DNA of 64,000 bases from Solen grandis. Its lineage: Eukaryota; Mollusca; Bivalvia; Adapedonta; Solenidae. Shown piece by piece: positions 46,385 through 58,659 of the stretch; position 1 is the stretch's first letter; each line of letters begins with the position of its first letter. The notes below the pieces were generated by a model. That model had not been told where the DNA came from, made no database searches, and saw nothing but the letters and a program-made list of their open reading frames with translations. The stretch lies in assembly GCA_021229015.1 (NCBI GenBank), contig CM037783.1, forward strand, positions 3,750,725 through 3,814,724. The letters run 5' to 3'. A program made the translations under genes and the position numbers.

Positions 46385-46935
46385 AAACAAACTATACAGA
46401 TATAACTCAAGAATTTCCAAAAAAAAGATTTAAAAAAAAGGTCCCAGCTGGAATCGAACTCGTGATATTTTGATTGGGAAAAAAGTACTGATCGACGCCC
46501 TTACCGACTGGAGCTAAATTCACAAGTGCGAAATGATGGTACAATTAAGGCTATTTCTAGATATTTACTGTATCGAAACAGCAGCACTACACAGACAAGT
46601 TTACTGTATTAACTACACCAAGCCTTCTTTATATTACGGTTACATATTAACAAAATAAACACTACGCATTACTTATCCCAACCATCATGTGATAATTAAA
46701 CTACTATGTATAATTACAAGCTCAATACAGAAGACCTGAAATGTGCAATGTCCAGACCGACGAGCGAAGCGATAAGTAGGTCATGACCTTTATGTATAAA
46801 AACATCATTAAATGCAAACATTTTCTGACTAATACCTTATTAATATGATCAATTACACTGGAAGCTATGTAAAACAAACAAATCACGTATTTGATACCCC
46901 CAAACAACCACATAGAAAAATATCGGTCACTGAAA
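46385..46935 (+). repeat. Duplicated segment, copy A, left part
   Basis: Matches 51075-51636 with moderate divergence. Shared landmarks are CAGCTGGAATCGAACTC (tRNA box-B-like, on the minus strand GAGTTCGATTCCAGC), TACGCATTACTTATCCCA, CAAGCTCAATACAGAAGAC and ATATCGGTCACTGAAA. It is split from its right part (50712-50870) by the LINE. Confidence 0.75.
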
Positions 46936-49900
46936 TTGTTGATTTTAATGTATCCGTGGTGGATAGTTCCTATGAGGGTATTTTATTACTAAAGTTATCT
47001 CATAAGCGTTGTAATACTGTTATTTTACCTTGCGTGTGCTACTTAACGCCTGAGAACTCTTAGAACTAGAGTATTTGACGTCACCGGTGTTTATGATTGC
47101 TACTGTCTTTAATATGTTGGAACCATGTTTATCTGTGGCGATTTTAATAGAAGATGTGGCGATAATGATGACTTTATTCGTGGTGTAGATGATGTTATTG
47201 ACCGAGAGGTTATCGATTTTGCTTTTAATAAATATGGTGAACTTCTTTTAGATTTTTTAGTGAATGTAAATATGTGTATGTTAAATGGTCGAAATAGTAT
47301 ATGTAATGACTCTGTATCGACTCAAGGAAATGCTGTCGTAGATTACTGCTTTGTACGTCATGATAAGTTAGACAATTTTTCTCAGTTTAATGTTATTAAG
47401 GTTACAGATCTAATAAATAAGGCCGGTATTATTTCAGCTGTCGCATCCAGGTTAATGCCTGACCATTCGTTATTGATGTGGGATGTTTTATTAGATTGCG
47501 ATGGTGATGGTTATTCCATGAAATGTTCTAATTTTAAGTCTTAAGTCTTAAACCAAATTTGATGTTAAAAATATTCCTCGTAACTTCATGTCTGATCAAG
47601 AAACTCTACATGTTGTTAACGAAACCATTTCTAAACTTGAAACTGGTTTTCGGACGCAATCAGACATAGATGATGTGTATGATGACTGGTGTGAAATTGT
47701 TACTAATAATATGTGTACTAAACTACCATGTAAATGTCATATTATATATTGTGTTCAAATGTATTTAAATGCCGTTCACTACTTTGTATAATTGTGATGT
47801 ATATCTTTATTAATTATGTGTATATAACACAAAAAACTGTAAAGTTTACGTGTAATAAAATCTGTTCTGTTCTGTTCTGTTCTGTAAAGTTATTCAGTCC
47901 GGTGTCAGTAACAAAAGACGTCGTCCGGGTAAACCATGGTGGTCTGATACCCTAACTGATTTATGGAACAATGTGTGTACGGCAGAGAGAGCGTGGTTAT
48001 CCTGTAGTGATTTATGTGTAAAGAGATCTTTTAAAAATGTTTATGTGAATAAACGTAAAATTTTTGATCGTGAAGTACAACGTGCTAAACGTTTACACTG
48101 GTATTCTCTACAAAAACAGTTGTTTGATGAATGTAATATCGACTCCTCAAATTTTTGGAAATCTGTTGGTAAAATTGGTGTGAATGTTAAAACCAGTGAT
48201 TCCATCCCTATGGAAATGGTTATGCCTGACGGCTCTGTATCAAATGATGTTAATACCGTTATTAACAAGTGGAAACATGATGTTAGCTCCCTATTTTATA
48301 CTGAAAATTCTAATATTAACCCAGATGCTGGTAACATCAATGACAATGGAGTTGTTAATAATGACGAGTGTATGGAACCTTGTTTTAATGTTCATATCTC
48401 CTTACTAGAAATACGTAATGCCTTAATATCTGCTAATAAGGGTAAAGCATGTGGTATTGATAATATCCCTGTTGAAGTATTAAACAATGATGCTTCTATC
48501 TCATTTCTCCATGTGTTGTTTAATATTTGTTTTGATAAATGTATCATTTCTTCCCTTTGGAGTAAATGTATAATAAATCCCATACCGAAATCGTCTACAG
48601 CTGACAAAAGAGACCCCCTCTCTCATAGAGATATTTCTATTGCATCTTCTATGTATAAATTATATTGTCATGTTTTAAATTGTAGACTCACCAAATGGTC
48701 AGAGGATAATGATATTACTGCGGAAGAGCAAAATGGTTTTAGAAAGGGTAGAAGCACGACGGATCATATCATGTCACTGCACACTATTCTTGACTCTAGG
48801 AAGAAGTCTCGTAAATCTACTTAATGTGCTTTAATCGATTTTAGAAAAGCCTATGATACTATAAATAGAAATATGTTATGGAATATCTAAATCAGGTATT
48901 AGAGGTAAAATGGTAACAGCTATTAAGTCCCTATATAAACCTGTATCTTCCTGTGTTAGAATTAATTCGTAAAGAACAGAATGGTTTGATGTAGGCTGCG
49001 GCTTGAGGCAAGGCTGTTTGTTATCTCCTATACTTTTTAATTTTTTCATTAACGACTTATCAGTTTACCTCAATGCATTCGAAATAGGAGTGCCAGTTGA
49101 TGATGAAAAAGTTTGTATAATGTTATATGCTGATGACATCGTTTTAATGGCTGAATCCGAAGATGAGCTTCAATTTTTATTAACCGCCTTAAGTAAATGG
49201 TGTTCTGTAAATGATATGCATGTTAATTCCACCAAAAGTAATATAGTCCATTTTAGACCTTATTCCGTGGCTCGTACAAATTATCAGTTTACGTGCGGTT
49301 CCAGTCAGTTAACATTTGTTGATAGATATACTTACCTTGGAGTAGTTTTTCATGAGCATCTAGATCTCAATGTTACTGTTAAGGCTGTGGCCCAGAGTGC
49401 TAGTCGCGCATTAGGTTTGCTAATCGCAAAATGTAAAATCATTGGTTGTCTCCCCTACAATGTATTTACAAAGTTATATGATGCAGTTGTGTGGCCTGTC
49501 GTTAGTTACAGTTCTCCTCTTTGGGGATTTTGCTCATATTCTTGTATTGAGGCTGTTCATAACAGGGCACAAAGGTTTTTCCTGGGGTTGGCAAATACAC
49601 ACCAAATATTGGGCTTGCGGGTGAAATGGGCTGGAAACCTCTGATTGTCCGTCAATGGAAGTTTATTGCTTTATACTGGTCAAAATAATCAAAAATGGAG
49701 GAATCTAGACTAAACAAGCGTATTGCACTTTGGGCATACAGTAAGGCAAATCGGTCATGTAAAAACTGGTATTATTATGTAAAGTCTTTTTTAATTATGA
49801 ATGATTTGAACATATACATATGTTTACAAAATCGTGGCTGGTAAATTTGTGCACGTTGTTGAGACTACTGCAATGAATAACTTTGTTAATGAATGCCAAA

Positions 49901-50711
49901 CTTGTTTAAATAATATTATTGGGCCATCAGGGCAAGGTCGAAATAAACTAAGACTGTATAGGTTTGTGAAATCTGATTTTAAAACTGAACAATATTGTAA
50001 TAAGATTTTACCACCTGCTTGTCGATCAGCTTTCAGTAAATTTAGATTAGGGGTGGCCCCAATTCGTATTAAGACTGGTCGTTATGAGGGCTTGAGTGAA
50101 GAAGCTAGGTTTTGTCCATTTTGTAATGACACCTCGGTTGAAAGTGGGCTGCATGTTTTATTTCGTTGCCACGTTTATGATGATTTAAGGGAGGAATTAT
50201 ACTCTAAGGCAACTTCATATAATAACCTGTTTGCGGAAATGCACGATTTTGATAAATATGTATTTCTGTTTTCCAATACAAATTCAACGATTTTAAGATT
50301 ATGTGCCAAAACCTGCAAGAATGTTTTAGATAGACGACGTTTTTTACTATATAAATAAACTGTTTCTAGTATGTATTTTCCTTATTACTATATTTGTTGA
50401 TTGTTGCACTGTATAAAATAAGTATCTGTGATGCTGCTGTTTATCATGTTTTAAACAGCATTCTTTTTATTGCTTTTATATCATTTTACGTGTTTAGTTA
50501 GTTACCGATAAGTTTGTATTATTTTTATGCTATTAGAATGTTGTGGTCAGTTATTATAAAGTTATTATAAAGTGTTATTTTAATATGTAAATATTCATCT
50601 CTTATAATTCCATATGGAATGGCATTGTGCTAATTTAAACGTTTTGATTTTGTAATTATTTTCATGTTTGTACAATGATGAGATGTAAATAAAGATACTA
50701 CTACTACTACT
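46936..50711 (+). pseudogene. 5'-truncated, broken non-LTR retrotransposon (APE endonuclease + RT)
   Basis: About 3.8 kb. 46936-47540 encodes the middle and end of an APE-type endonuclease (ILPCVCYLTPENS, then, after a frameshift near 47060, FICGDFNRRCGDNDDF and the end motif MPDHSLLMWDVLL). 47550-48822 encodes a linker and the first half of a reverse transcriptase (ANKGKACGIDNIPVEVL, EEQNGFRKGRSTTDH). A TAA at 48822 and further breaks to about 48972 interrupt it. 49003 onward has GCGLRQGCLLSPILFNFFIN and the catalytic MLYADDIVLM. 49834-50358 is the C-terminal region with the zinc-finger-like CPFCNDTSVESGLHVLFRCH. It ends in ATAAAG and (ACT)n. ACTGAAA flanks both ends as a target duplication. 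Not able to encode a working protein as it stands. Confidence 0.88.
47735..47882 (+). mobile_element. 148-bp insertion inside the LINE, with TGTAAA target duplication
   Basis: TGTAAA stands at 47729-47734 and again at 47883-47888. The sequence between them is noncoding, contains AATAAAAT and ends in five TCTGT units. The LINE frame reads ...TKLPCK before it and continues VIQSGVSNKRRRPG after it, so it interrupts an otherwise open frame. It looks like the 3' end of another retroposon with a pentamer tail. Confidence 0.7.
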
Positions 50712-50870
50712 ACTGAAAATTATTACAATCACAGCTTTACATTCGACTGCGATACTAATTTGCACATGCGCTAACGGAAGTGAAAACCCATTTTAATTGG
50801 ACAAACTAATATATATACAGTACTTAATAAAAGTAATGTATATACAGTACTGAATACCGTCCAGAAAAAT
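50712..50870 (+). repeat. Duplicated segment, copy A, right part
   Basis: From the second ACTGAAA on, ATTATTACAATCACAGCTTT and TTTGCACATGCGC match copy B at 51630-51690. AATACCGTCCAGAAAA matches copy B near 52015-52030. Confidence 0.75.
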
Positions 50871-51074
50871 GACTCTAAAAATAAGATAAATACATTCGAC
50901 CTTTCTATATATTATCTATAATTATATATGTTGAGATTTCGATTTTTTACTTGAATGATCTTTTTATAAATGAATAGCAGGGTCCTGTGGTCTATGATTT
51001 AAATATTTAAGAAGCAGATACAACAGAAAATAATAAATGTATAAAACTAGTATTTAAAACATAGGCCTACTGTG
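50871..51074. other. Spacer between the duplicated segments
   Basis: AT-rich; nothing recognised. Confidence 0.5.
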
Positions 51075-51183
51075 CATATATAACCTAACTAATTCCGAAA
51101 AAAAAATTAAAAAAAGAGTCCAAGCTGGAATAGAACTCACGACAACTTGCAGAGAAAAATACTGAGCAGGCTCTATTAACTCC

Positions 51184-51312
51184 ACTACCGTAAGTCAATG
51201 TTATTTATAAGTGTCAACACTCTAAGCTTCACTACCGTAAGCCAATGTTATTTATAAGTGTCAATACTCTAAGCTTCACTACCGTAAGCCAATGCTATTT
51301 ATAGGTCTCAAC
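51184..51312. repeat. 47-bp tandem repeat, about 2.8 units
   Basis: The unit CACTACCGTAAGCCAATGTT, ATTTATAAGTGTCAATACTC, TAAGCTT is found only in copy B of the duplication. Confidence 0.85.
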
Positions 51313-51694
51313 AGCGCAGCACTACTATCCAGTACACAATTCACATTTCACTAATTAACTGCATCAACTACACCAAACGTTCTTCATATTATGGTTACAT
51401 ATTCATAAGATAAACTTTACGCATTACTTATCCCACACATCATGTAATAACCAATCATGTATAAATAACAAGCTCAATACAGAAGACATGAAATGTGCTG
51501 CAAATGAGGCGATAAAATAGGTCACGACCTACATGTATAAACATCATTAAAATATAAACATCTACTGACTAATAACTTATTAAATATGACTAATCACACG
51601 CGAAACAATCACATAGGAAAATATCGGTCACTGAAAATTATTACAATCACAGCTTTACATTCGACTGCAATACCAATTTGCACATGCGCCAACA

Positions 51695-51970
51695 GATTTC
51701 AGATTTATTGATACTCTCAGTACAATATACAATTGTAAACATGAGGTTGTACATAATCAACATATGGAACAAGGGAATACATTTCATTTATATAGAATAT
51801 GTTATTAAATAAGTCAGTAAGTAATACTAATGTAAAAGAAAATCAGTATGCTTCAATGAATTTGTAAATAATGAGGGAGAACTCTCTAAACTGTTCTGTA
51901 ATAAAAATAAAGGTAAGTATTTCATAATAATTTCATGGAAACATAGTTTGTTGCTATTAAAACATGTTTT
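51695..51970 (-). mobile_element. Insertion in copy B, probable LINE 3' end (minus strand)
   Basis: Absent from copy A, where about 32 unrelated bases lie instead. On the minus strand it ends CAATAAATCTGAAAT, like the 3' terminus of a non-LTR element. No coding sequence remains. Confidence 0.5.
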
Positions 51971-52035
51971 ATATATATATAGTACTTAATAACAGTAATA
52001 TATATTCAGTAATGAATACCGTCCAGAAAATGAGG

Positions 52036-52304
52036 ACAATAAATGAATTCTTAATGTGGATCCATGGTTACTTCATAGATATCTATAAAACTTTGAATTA
52101 GATATACAAATATATATTGAATAATTATCACTTATAACTGTGAAAGCAAAGATGTATCCTGTTCATACATTCATTCAATTTTTTTGTAGATTGCATCTTC
52201 ACATAAATCTTGAATATCGAATGGGTTAAGTATATGTCTACACGGGTAACATATAGTATATCTCATGTAGATAAAATAGTGTCGGTTGGACCCAAGTAAA
52301 TTAT
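52036..52304. other. Unique AT-rich segment
   Basis: Nothing recognised before the minisatellite begins. Confidence 0.5.
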
Positions 52305-54199
52305 GTGTGTACCTGTTGATTTCAGTATAAGTGTGTATCTATTGATTTCAGTATAAGTGTGTATCTGTTGATTTCAGTATAAGTGTGTACCTGTTGATTT
52401 CAGTATAAGTGTGTATCTGTTGATTTCAGTATAAGTGTGTATCTGTTGATTTCAGTATAAGTGTGTACCTGTTGATTTCAGTATAAGTGTGTACCTGTTG
52501 ATTTCAGTATAAGTGTGTATCTGTTGATTTCAGTATAAGTGTGTATCTGTTGGTTTCAGTATAAGTGTGTATCTGTTGGTTTCAGTATAAGTGTGTATCT
52601 GTTGATTTCAGTATAAGTGTGTATCTGTTGATTTCAGTATAAGTGTGTATCTATTGATTTTAGTATAAGTGTGTACCTGTTGATTTCAGTATAAGTGTGT
52701 ATCTGTTGATTTCAGTATAAGTGTGTACCTGTTGATTTCAGTATAAGTGTGTATCTGTTGATTTCAGTATAAGTGTGTATCTGTTGATTTCAGTATAAGT
52801 GTGTATCTGTTGATTTCAGTATAAGTGTGTATCTGTTGATTTCAGTATAAGTGTGTATCTGTTGATTTCAGTATACGTGTGTATCTGTTGATTTTAGTAT
52901 AAGTGTGTACCTGTTGATTTCAGTATAAGTGTGTATCTATTGATTTCAGTATAAGTGTGTATCTGTTGATTTCAGTATAAGTGTGTATCTGTTGATTTCA
53001 GTATAAGTGTGTATCTGTTGATTTCAGTATAAGTGTGTATCTGTTGATTTCAGTATACGTGTGTATCTGTTGATTTTAGTATAAGTGTGTACCTGTTGAT
53101 TTCAGTATACGTGTGTATCTATTGATTTCAGTATAAGTGTGTATCTGTTAATTTCAGTATAAGTGTGTATCTGTTGATTTCAGTATAAGTGTGTATCTGT
53201 TGATTTCAGTATAAGTGTGTATCTGTTGATTTCAGTATAAGTGTGTATCTGTTGATTTCAGTATACGTGTGTATCTGTTGATTTTAGTATAAGTGTGTAC
53301 CTGTTGATTTCAGTATAAGTGTGTACCTGTTGATTTCAGTATAAGTGTGTATCTGTTAATTTCAGTATAAGTGTGTATCTGTTGATTTCAGTATAAGTGT
53401 GTATCTGTTGATTTCAGTATAAGTGTGTATCTGTTGATTTCAGTATACGTGTGTATCTGTTGATTTTAGTATAAGTGTGTACCTGTTGATTTCAGTATAA
53501 GTGTGTATCTGTTGATTTCAGTATAAGTGTGTATCTGTTGATTTCAGTATACGTGTGTATCTGTTGATTTCAGTATAAGTGTGTATCTGTTGATTTCAGT
53601 ATAAGTGTGTATCTGTTGATTTCAGTATAAGTGTGTATCTGTTGATTTCAGTATACGTGTGTATCTGTTGATTTCAGTATAAGTGTGTATCTGTTGATTT
53701 CAGTATACGTGTGTATCTGTTGATTTCAGTATAAGTGTGTATCTGTTGATTTCAGTATAAGTGTGTATCTGTTGATTTCAGTATACGTGTGTATCTGTTG
53801 ATTTCAGTATAAGTGTGTATCTGTTGATTTCAGTATAAGTGTGTACCTGTTGATTTTAGTATAAGTGTGTATCTGTTGATTTCAGTATAAGTGTGTACCT
53901 GTTGATTTCAGTATACGTGTGTATCTGTTGATTTCAGTATAAGTATGTATCTGTTGATTTCAGTATACGTGTGTATCTGTTGATTTCAGTATAAGTGTGT
54001 ACCTGTTGATTTTAGTATAAGTGTGTATCTGTTGATTTCAGTATACGTGTGTATCTGTTGATTTCAGTATACGTGTGTATCTGTTGATTTCAGTATACGT
54101 GTGTATCTGTTGATTTTAGTATAAGTGTGTATCTGTTGATTTCAGTATACGTGTGTATCTGTTGATTTCAGTATAAGTGTGTACCTGTTGATTTTAGTA
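52305..54199 (+). repeat. 26-bp minisatellite, about 73 units
   Basis: The unit is GTGTGTATCTGTTGATTTCA plus GTATAA. It is very uniform in length, with three main variable positions: TATCTG or TACCTG, TTTCAG or TTTTAG, and ATAAGTG or ATACGTG. The combination ATACGTG, then TTTTAG, then TACCTG recurs near 52873, 53055, 53263 and 53445, so blocks of seven or eight units have been copied together. No open frame of note. Confidence 0.95.
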
Positions 54200-55354
54200 C
54201 CACATACCTCATAAAAATATAACGTTATTGAATATTGGAAAATTAAATAACAAAAATCATCATCATCATCGCCGTCGTTGTAGTTTTCATCATAATCTTA
54301 ATAATAAAAGTTTTATTAGCCTTTCCAAGAAAAAACTTCAGTAGATGCACTAACTTGATAAACGTTTAACTTGTTGATCCTTCAAAATTGCACACCTGTT
54401 TTAGGTGTTATCTTGAAAAAAAAAAAGCAATTAACATTCTTTGTAAAATAGACACATCGTTCCAAAAACATACCATGAAAATGACTGACTGATAGACTGA
54501 CAAACTGAACAAGACAGAGTATTACCCTCTCAGTGAAAGGATTTTTCTTCAATATAACCAATACATGTGACACAACTGTATCATTGCTTCCATTGTGTAT
54601 GCCTCAAATCGCCCAAGTGCGCTCATTGTTGGCAGTCCCATTATTTCACGTTCAAGTATTGTCTTCATTATACCATACCCGACGTATAATTCGCTCTGAG
54701 TGTTGTCAATTAACAAATAGGACCTTCCTGGGGCTTATTTTAAACTTGAAACGATAAAAAATACAAAGTCAATTTATTACCACTAATTTAACAACCACCC
54801 ACAATAAAATACCTTATCCTGTTTCATAAAGCATTTCATGTTTGTTTACCAGCAGTTATGACTTATACTGTTAAATCAATTAATTTCCTTTCTCGTTTAT
54901 TGAAATATAATTTTATTTCATTCTTTAGTCTTATCAGCTCAACCAGGGCCTCATGTCTTTAAAATTCTTTTTGGATTTTAAATGGAAATACACGTGTAAT
55001 TATAATACTTTGTTGTTATTTCTGTCTAAAATGACGTGGATGTTTCTACGTTTTCCTTTAAGGAGATACAATTGCGTTAGCTACCATAAATATTTGGGTG
55101 GTTATTTCGAGCATAACATTGGAGGAGAGTCTAGAAGCGTGATTTTGTGTTCGCACAGGGGAAAATGAAAATTACATATAAACATGGGTTTGCCTCTTTC
55201 ATTTGAATATGTACCTATGTTATGAAGGTCTGGAATTTGAAAATGAAATTTCCGAAACATGATTTAATTTGAAAATTTACATGGATTAATTATATATGTT
55301 ATAGGAATACTATATTTGTATGGTACTATGTAATTTAACAACAAACGTCACAAT
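54200..55354. other. Intergenic DNA upstream of the TRIM-type gene
   Basis: (ATC)n near 54258-54269; otherwise AT-rich unique DNA. The missing FAM98 exons were looked for here and not found. A promoter for the next gene probably lies in the last few hundred bases, but I see no clear element. Confidence 0.5.
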
Positions 55355-55666
55355 ATGGCCAAGACGTACCGGAACTTCGACCAGGTGGCGCAGCATTTCA
55401 AGTGCCCAGTGCATATTGGGAAGCTGAAGGATCCGCGGAGGTTGCCATGTGAACACACGCTGTGTAAGGACTGCCTGAAGGGAGTGATCAAGGCAGCACT
55501 GAAGAAAGAGGACCACAGTGGCAAGTTCGATTGTCCAGAGTGCCGGGCCAAGCACCACATTCCTAGCACGGAGACGGAGGACTGGGCAGACTGGTTTCCG
55601 GTAGATGCTTTCTGTGCTATACAGCTGAAAACTCTGGCGAGATTTCAAGACTCGCAAGTCTGCGAG
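55355..55666 (+). CDS. TRIM-type gene exon 1 (RING finger)
   Basis: 104 codons from ATG (context CAATATGG). Zinc ligands C17, H20, C32, H34, C37, C40, C60, C63 have RING spacing (CPVH, LPCEHTLCKDC, CPEC). It ends ...DSQVCE, and C103 is already the first B-box ligand. Donor GCGAG|GTAACT. GC content is clearly higher than in the flanks. Confidence 0.9.
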
Positions 55667-58616
55667 GTAACTAAACGTCTATTATCGGCTTTATCGTTTA
55701 ATAATGATTTGTGATAACCATAATTATCAATGACCTATTTATTCTGAATCTATCATTCACTTTACATAAATAACGAGTTATCCATTAATTTATTGATTGG
55801 GTCGAACGATAAACTAATATCCTGTTGTAATATTACTTAATAGAATTACATGTGAAATGTCTTCAGCATTTTGATACGAGCACATGTATGCGATGTTATT
55901 AATAAATACAGTGAAATCTAAACAAACATGTATACGTTTACACTTGTATAAAGTTCTGCATATTCAATGCTAGATAATGTTTATTTGCCAAGATATTAGT
56001 GTAATCATTTAATCAACCTTATTATTATACCATGCTTTATAAGATTTAAGTCGAATAAAAAGACGCACGTCCACAGTGTAATATCAGATTGTTTATGTTA
56101 ATTATACATATTCATAAAATAAAAAAAGGAAGACAGAGGAAAAAAACAAATAAAACCGCTCTAAATGCATATAGAATATTAAATGGCATTAGACAATTTA
56201 TAAACATGCATTTTTTAGGCTTCACGGAGCTCTGTTTTTTTTTTTTTTTTGTTTTTTGTTTTTTTTTGTTATAGATCTAGCTGTTTAATAGCAGTTCTTA
56301 AGTTTTTTTATACCCCTGGTTGACTGACCATATGGAACACGGGATGATGCTAGCATACTACTCCTTTACTGCCATAGCCAAAACTTATCATCTTCAAGAT
56401 CTATATTGTTTTGACTTTGGCTGGAACATGCAATTCTTATGATTAATGCTTGACTCTCATACTCAGGTTCATAGTTCATCCATATATGTACAATTCTTTA
56501 TATAAATTGTATTTTCGTACAAAGGCGCGTGGGGCCAAGCGGGAGCCTTGACGCCAGGACAGGGGGATTTCAACAATTTTATTTTTTTCAAGCATGCCTA
56601 TGCTATAAATAGAATAATGTAAAATTAAATAATTGAAATGCTTTTAAAGCGTCAAAGAAACCACACATGAAGATGAAACCCCTGTTCTGAGATCTGAAAG
56701 GTCTTCAACTTCAAACGGTAATGAAAATTAAATTCATCATGATGCAGGTCTATAAGCATATAGAAATAGCAAAGACCTATTAAACATTAATAAATCTTTG
56801 GAAATAGACATTCGAGAAGTGATCAGTTGTTGTTGTTGCTGCTGCTGCTGCTGTTGTTGTTGTTGTTGTTCCAAGAGAACGGATAACATTCATCAATTGA
56901 AAAACGACTTTTACATGTATCAATAGTCGTTCACAACTGAATATGATTTTAATGCAACTTACTAACCCAGAGCATTTCCGAGTTGTGCATGTGTACAAAT
57001 TGATCAATGTAGTATTCGTAGACTCTGCATAATCCAGTGTTGTTTTATAAATTAATAACCTAAATAAATCAAAATTTGATGGGTCAAAAGTCCATCCAGA
57101 CATTCGTCATTCAAATACCTCTTTTAGGCCCTGGTGCTGCGTACTGTCACCTATTTACCTGATCTACCCGAACACCCTCTCATTTTCAATTCGCTTGTCA
57201 AAATCCTATGAAGATACAAAGCTCCTTTGCTATTTCCTCGCCCATTAATCTTCGATTTCTCTTCTACACTGAAGTAATTCTTTAACTTTCGCTTATGATT
57301 CCTTTTTAAATAACTTATTGTCTTCATTTCTAAAGTCCTTGAACGAAGCAATTCATAAATTTCATTTAATACTGCAGCTTGCTCCCCATGCAGCTTTTGT
57401 AGATCAAGTTCAGGTATTCCCGGATACCTAAAGCTTAGTGATGTATAAATTCGTGTATTTTGAGAAAATGGGATTGTTTTCAATTAAATACTCTTCTGGT
57501 TGATTTATGTGTTGATTGTAATTGCTGGCTTTCATCTTTTCGTAAATGTCCGGGAACTGAAACAAGAGGGCCATAGAGGCCTTGGATCGCTCACCTGAGT
57601 ATAGGGTTACCCTAGGAGAATCTGTACTAAAATAACTGAGACCTGGCCAGAGGTTTGAAGGAGATGATATTTCAAGTTTTCATATTTTTTCTTTCCGTTG
57701 CCATAGCAACCAGAGTTCTACATGGATCGTGTTTATTTTAGCAACTTTTGTGAAGGTTCACCCAAGGATCATCCTTCCATGTCTAATCAAATTCTGTCCA
57801 GTGGTTTCAGAGATGTCGTTTTAAGTTTTCACTTTATATATTTAAGGCAAATTAGCCCCGCCCCTGGCGGTAGATTCATTAATTTTCGTTGGGACTAATT
57901 TTCGTTGATTTCGCGGTCGACTATGTCCAAGAATATTAATCCCCACGAAAACTGACCTTTTGTAGATCTCGCGTGTTCTAGAGCATGAATTCACGGATAT
58001 CAGTACCAACGATATTGATTTAATTACCTATTCCACGAAATTCAATGCCAACGAAAATTAATGATTTTACAGTATGTTTTTATACGGGTCGGAATAATTT
58101 TTGCAATCTTAGTTGAGGGTTACCCAAGGAACATCTGTACTAAAACATTTTAAAATCTGGCGAGTAGTTTTGAAGGAAATGAAGTAAACTGTTCTCAAAC
58201 GAATCTACTGTTTAAAACTAAATCAGAACATAACCTATATTTTCAGCCATTGAAATCACTGAGCGGGATTCATTGAGAACTGCGCTTTATCATTAAGAAT
58301 TTCGATATAATAGAAATCGCGTGACATAAAAGCGCGTTTTACAGGAGCTAGTGTAACTTTGGTAGTACCATGTACCATAATTAGAAACGTATTACAGTAG
58401 TGAAATATGGAAATAAACAGCAAAAACAAGACAGATATCTAACTTGATTAACTAAAGTAATATATATCTACAGTTGTCTCCCGTACCCCAGTGTTCTACT
58501 CTATTCTTTAGGCAGTGATAAAGCCAGACAATTATAACTTCTTTACACGGAAGCTATAAAGGCAAACAAATACAGCGTTTACATAATACGAAAACTATGA
58601 TATTCAGTGATAAATT

Positions 58617-58659
<43 letters not shown>

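Larger units (their letters stand above)
51075..52035 (+). repeat. Duplicated segment, copy B (holds the empty site)
   Basis: It aligns with copy A end to end and reads straight through the LINE insertion point (ATATCGGTCACTGAAAATTA at 51621-51640). It has its own extras: a 47-bp unit repeated nearly three times at 51184-51312, and about 275 bp at 51695-51970 that copy A lacks. Confidence 0.75.

Noticed and set aside
47588..47791. Separate small gene within the LINE
   Set aside because: It is a piece of the LINE frame that stops only because of the 148-bp insertion.
52305..54199. Regular short repeats suggesting a CRISPR array
   Set aside because: Units are contiguous with no unique spacers, and the DNA is eukaryotic. 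It is a minisatellite.
55310..55657. 115-codon minus-strand open frame
   Set aside because: Reverse of the RING exon; the plus frame has all zinc ligands.
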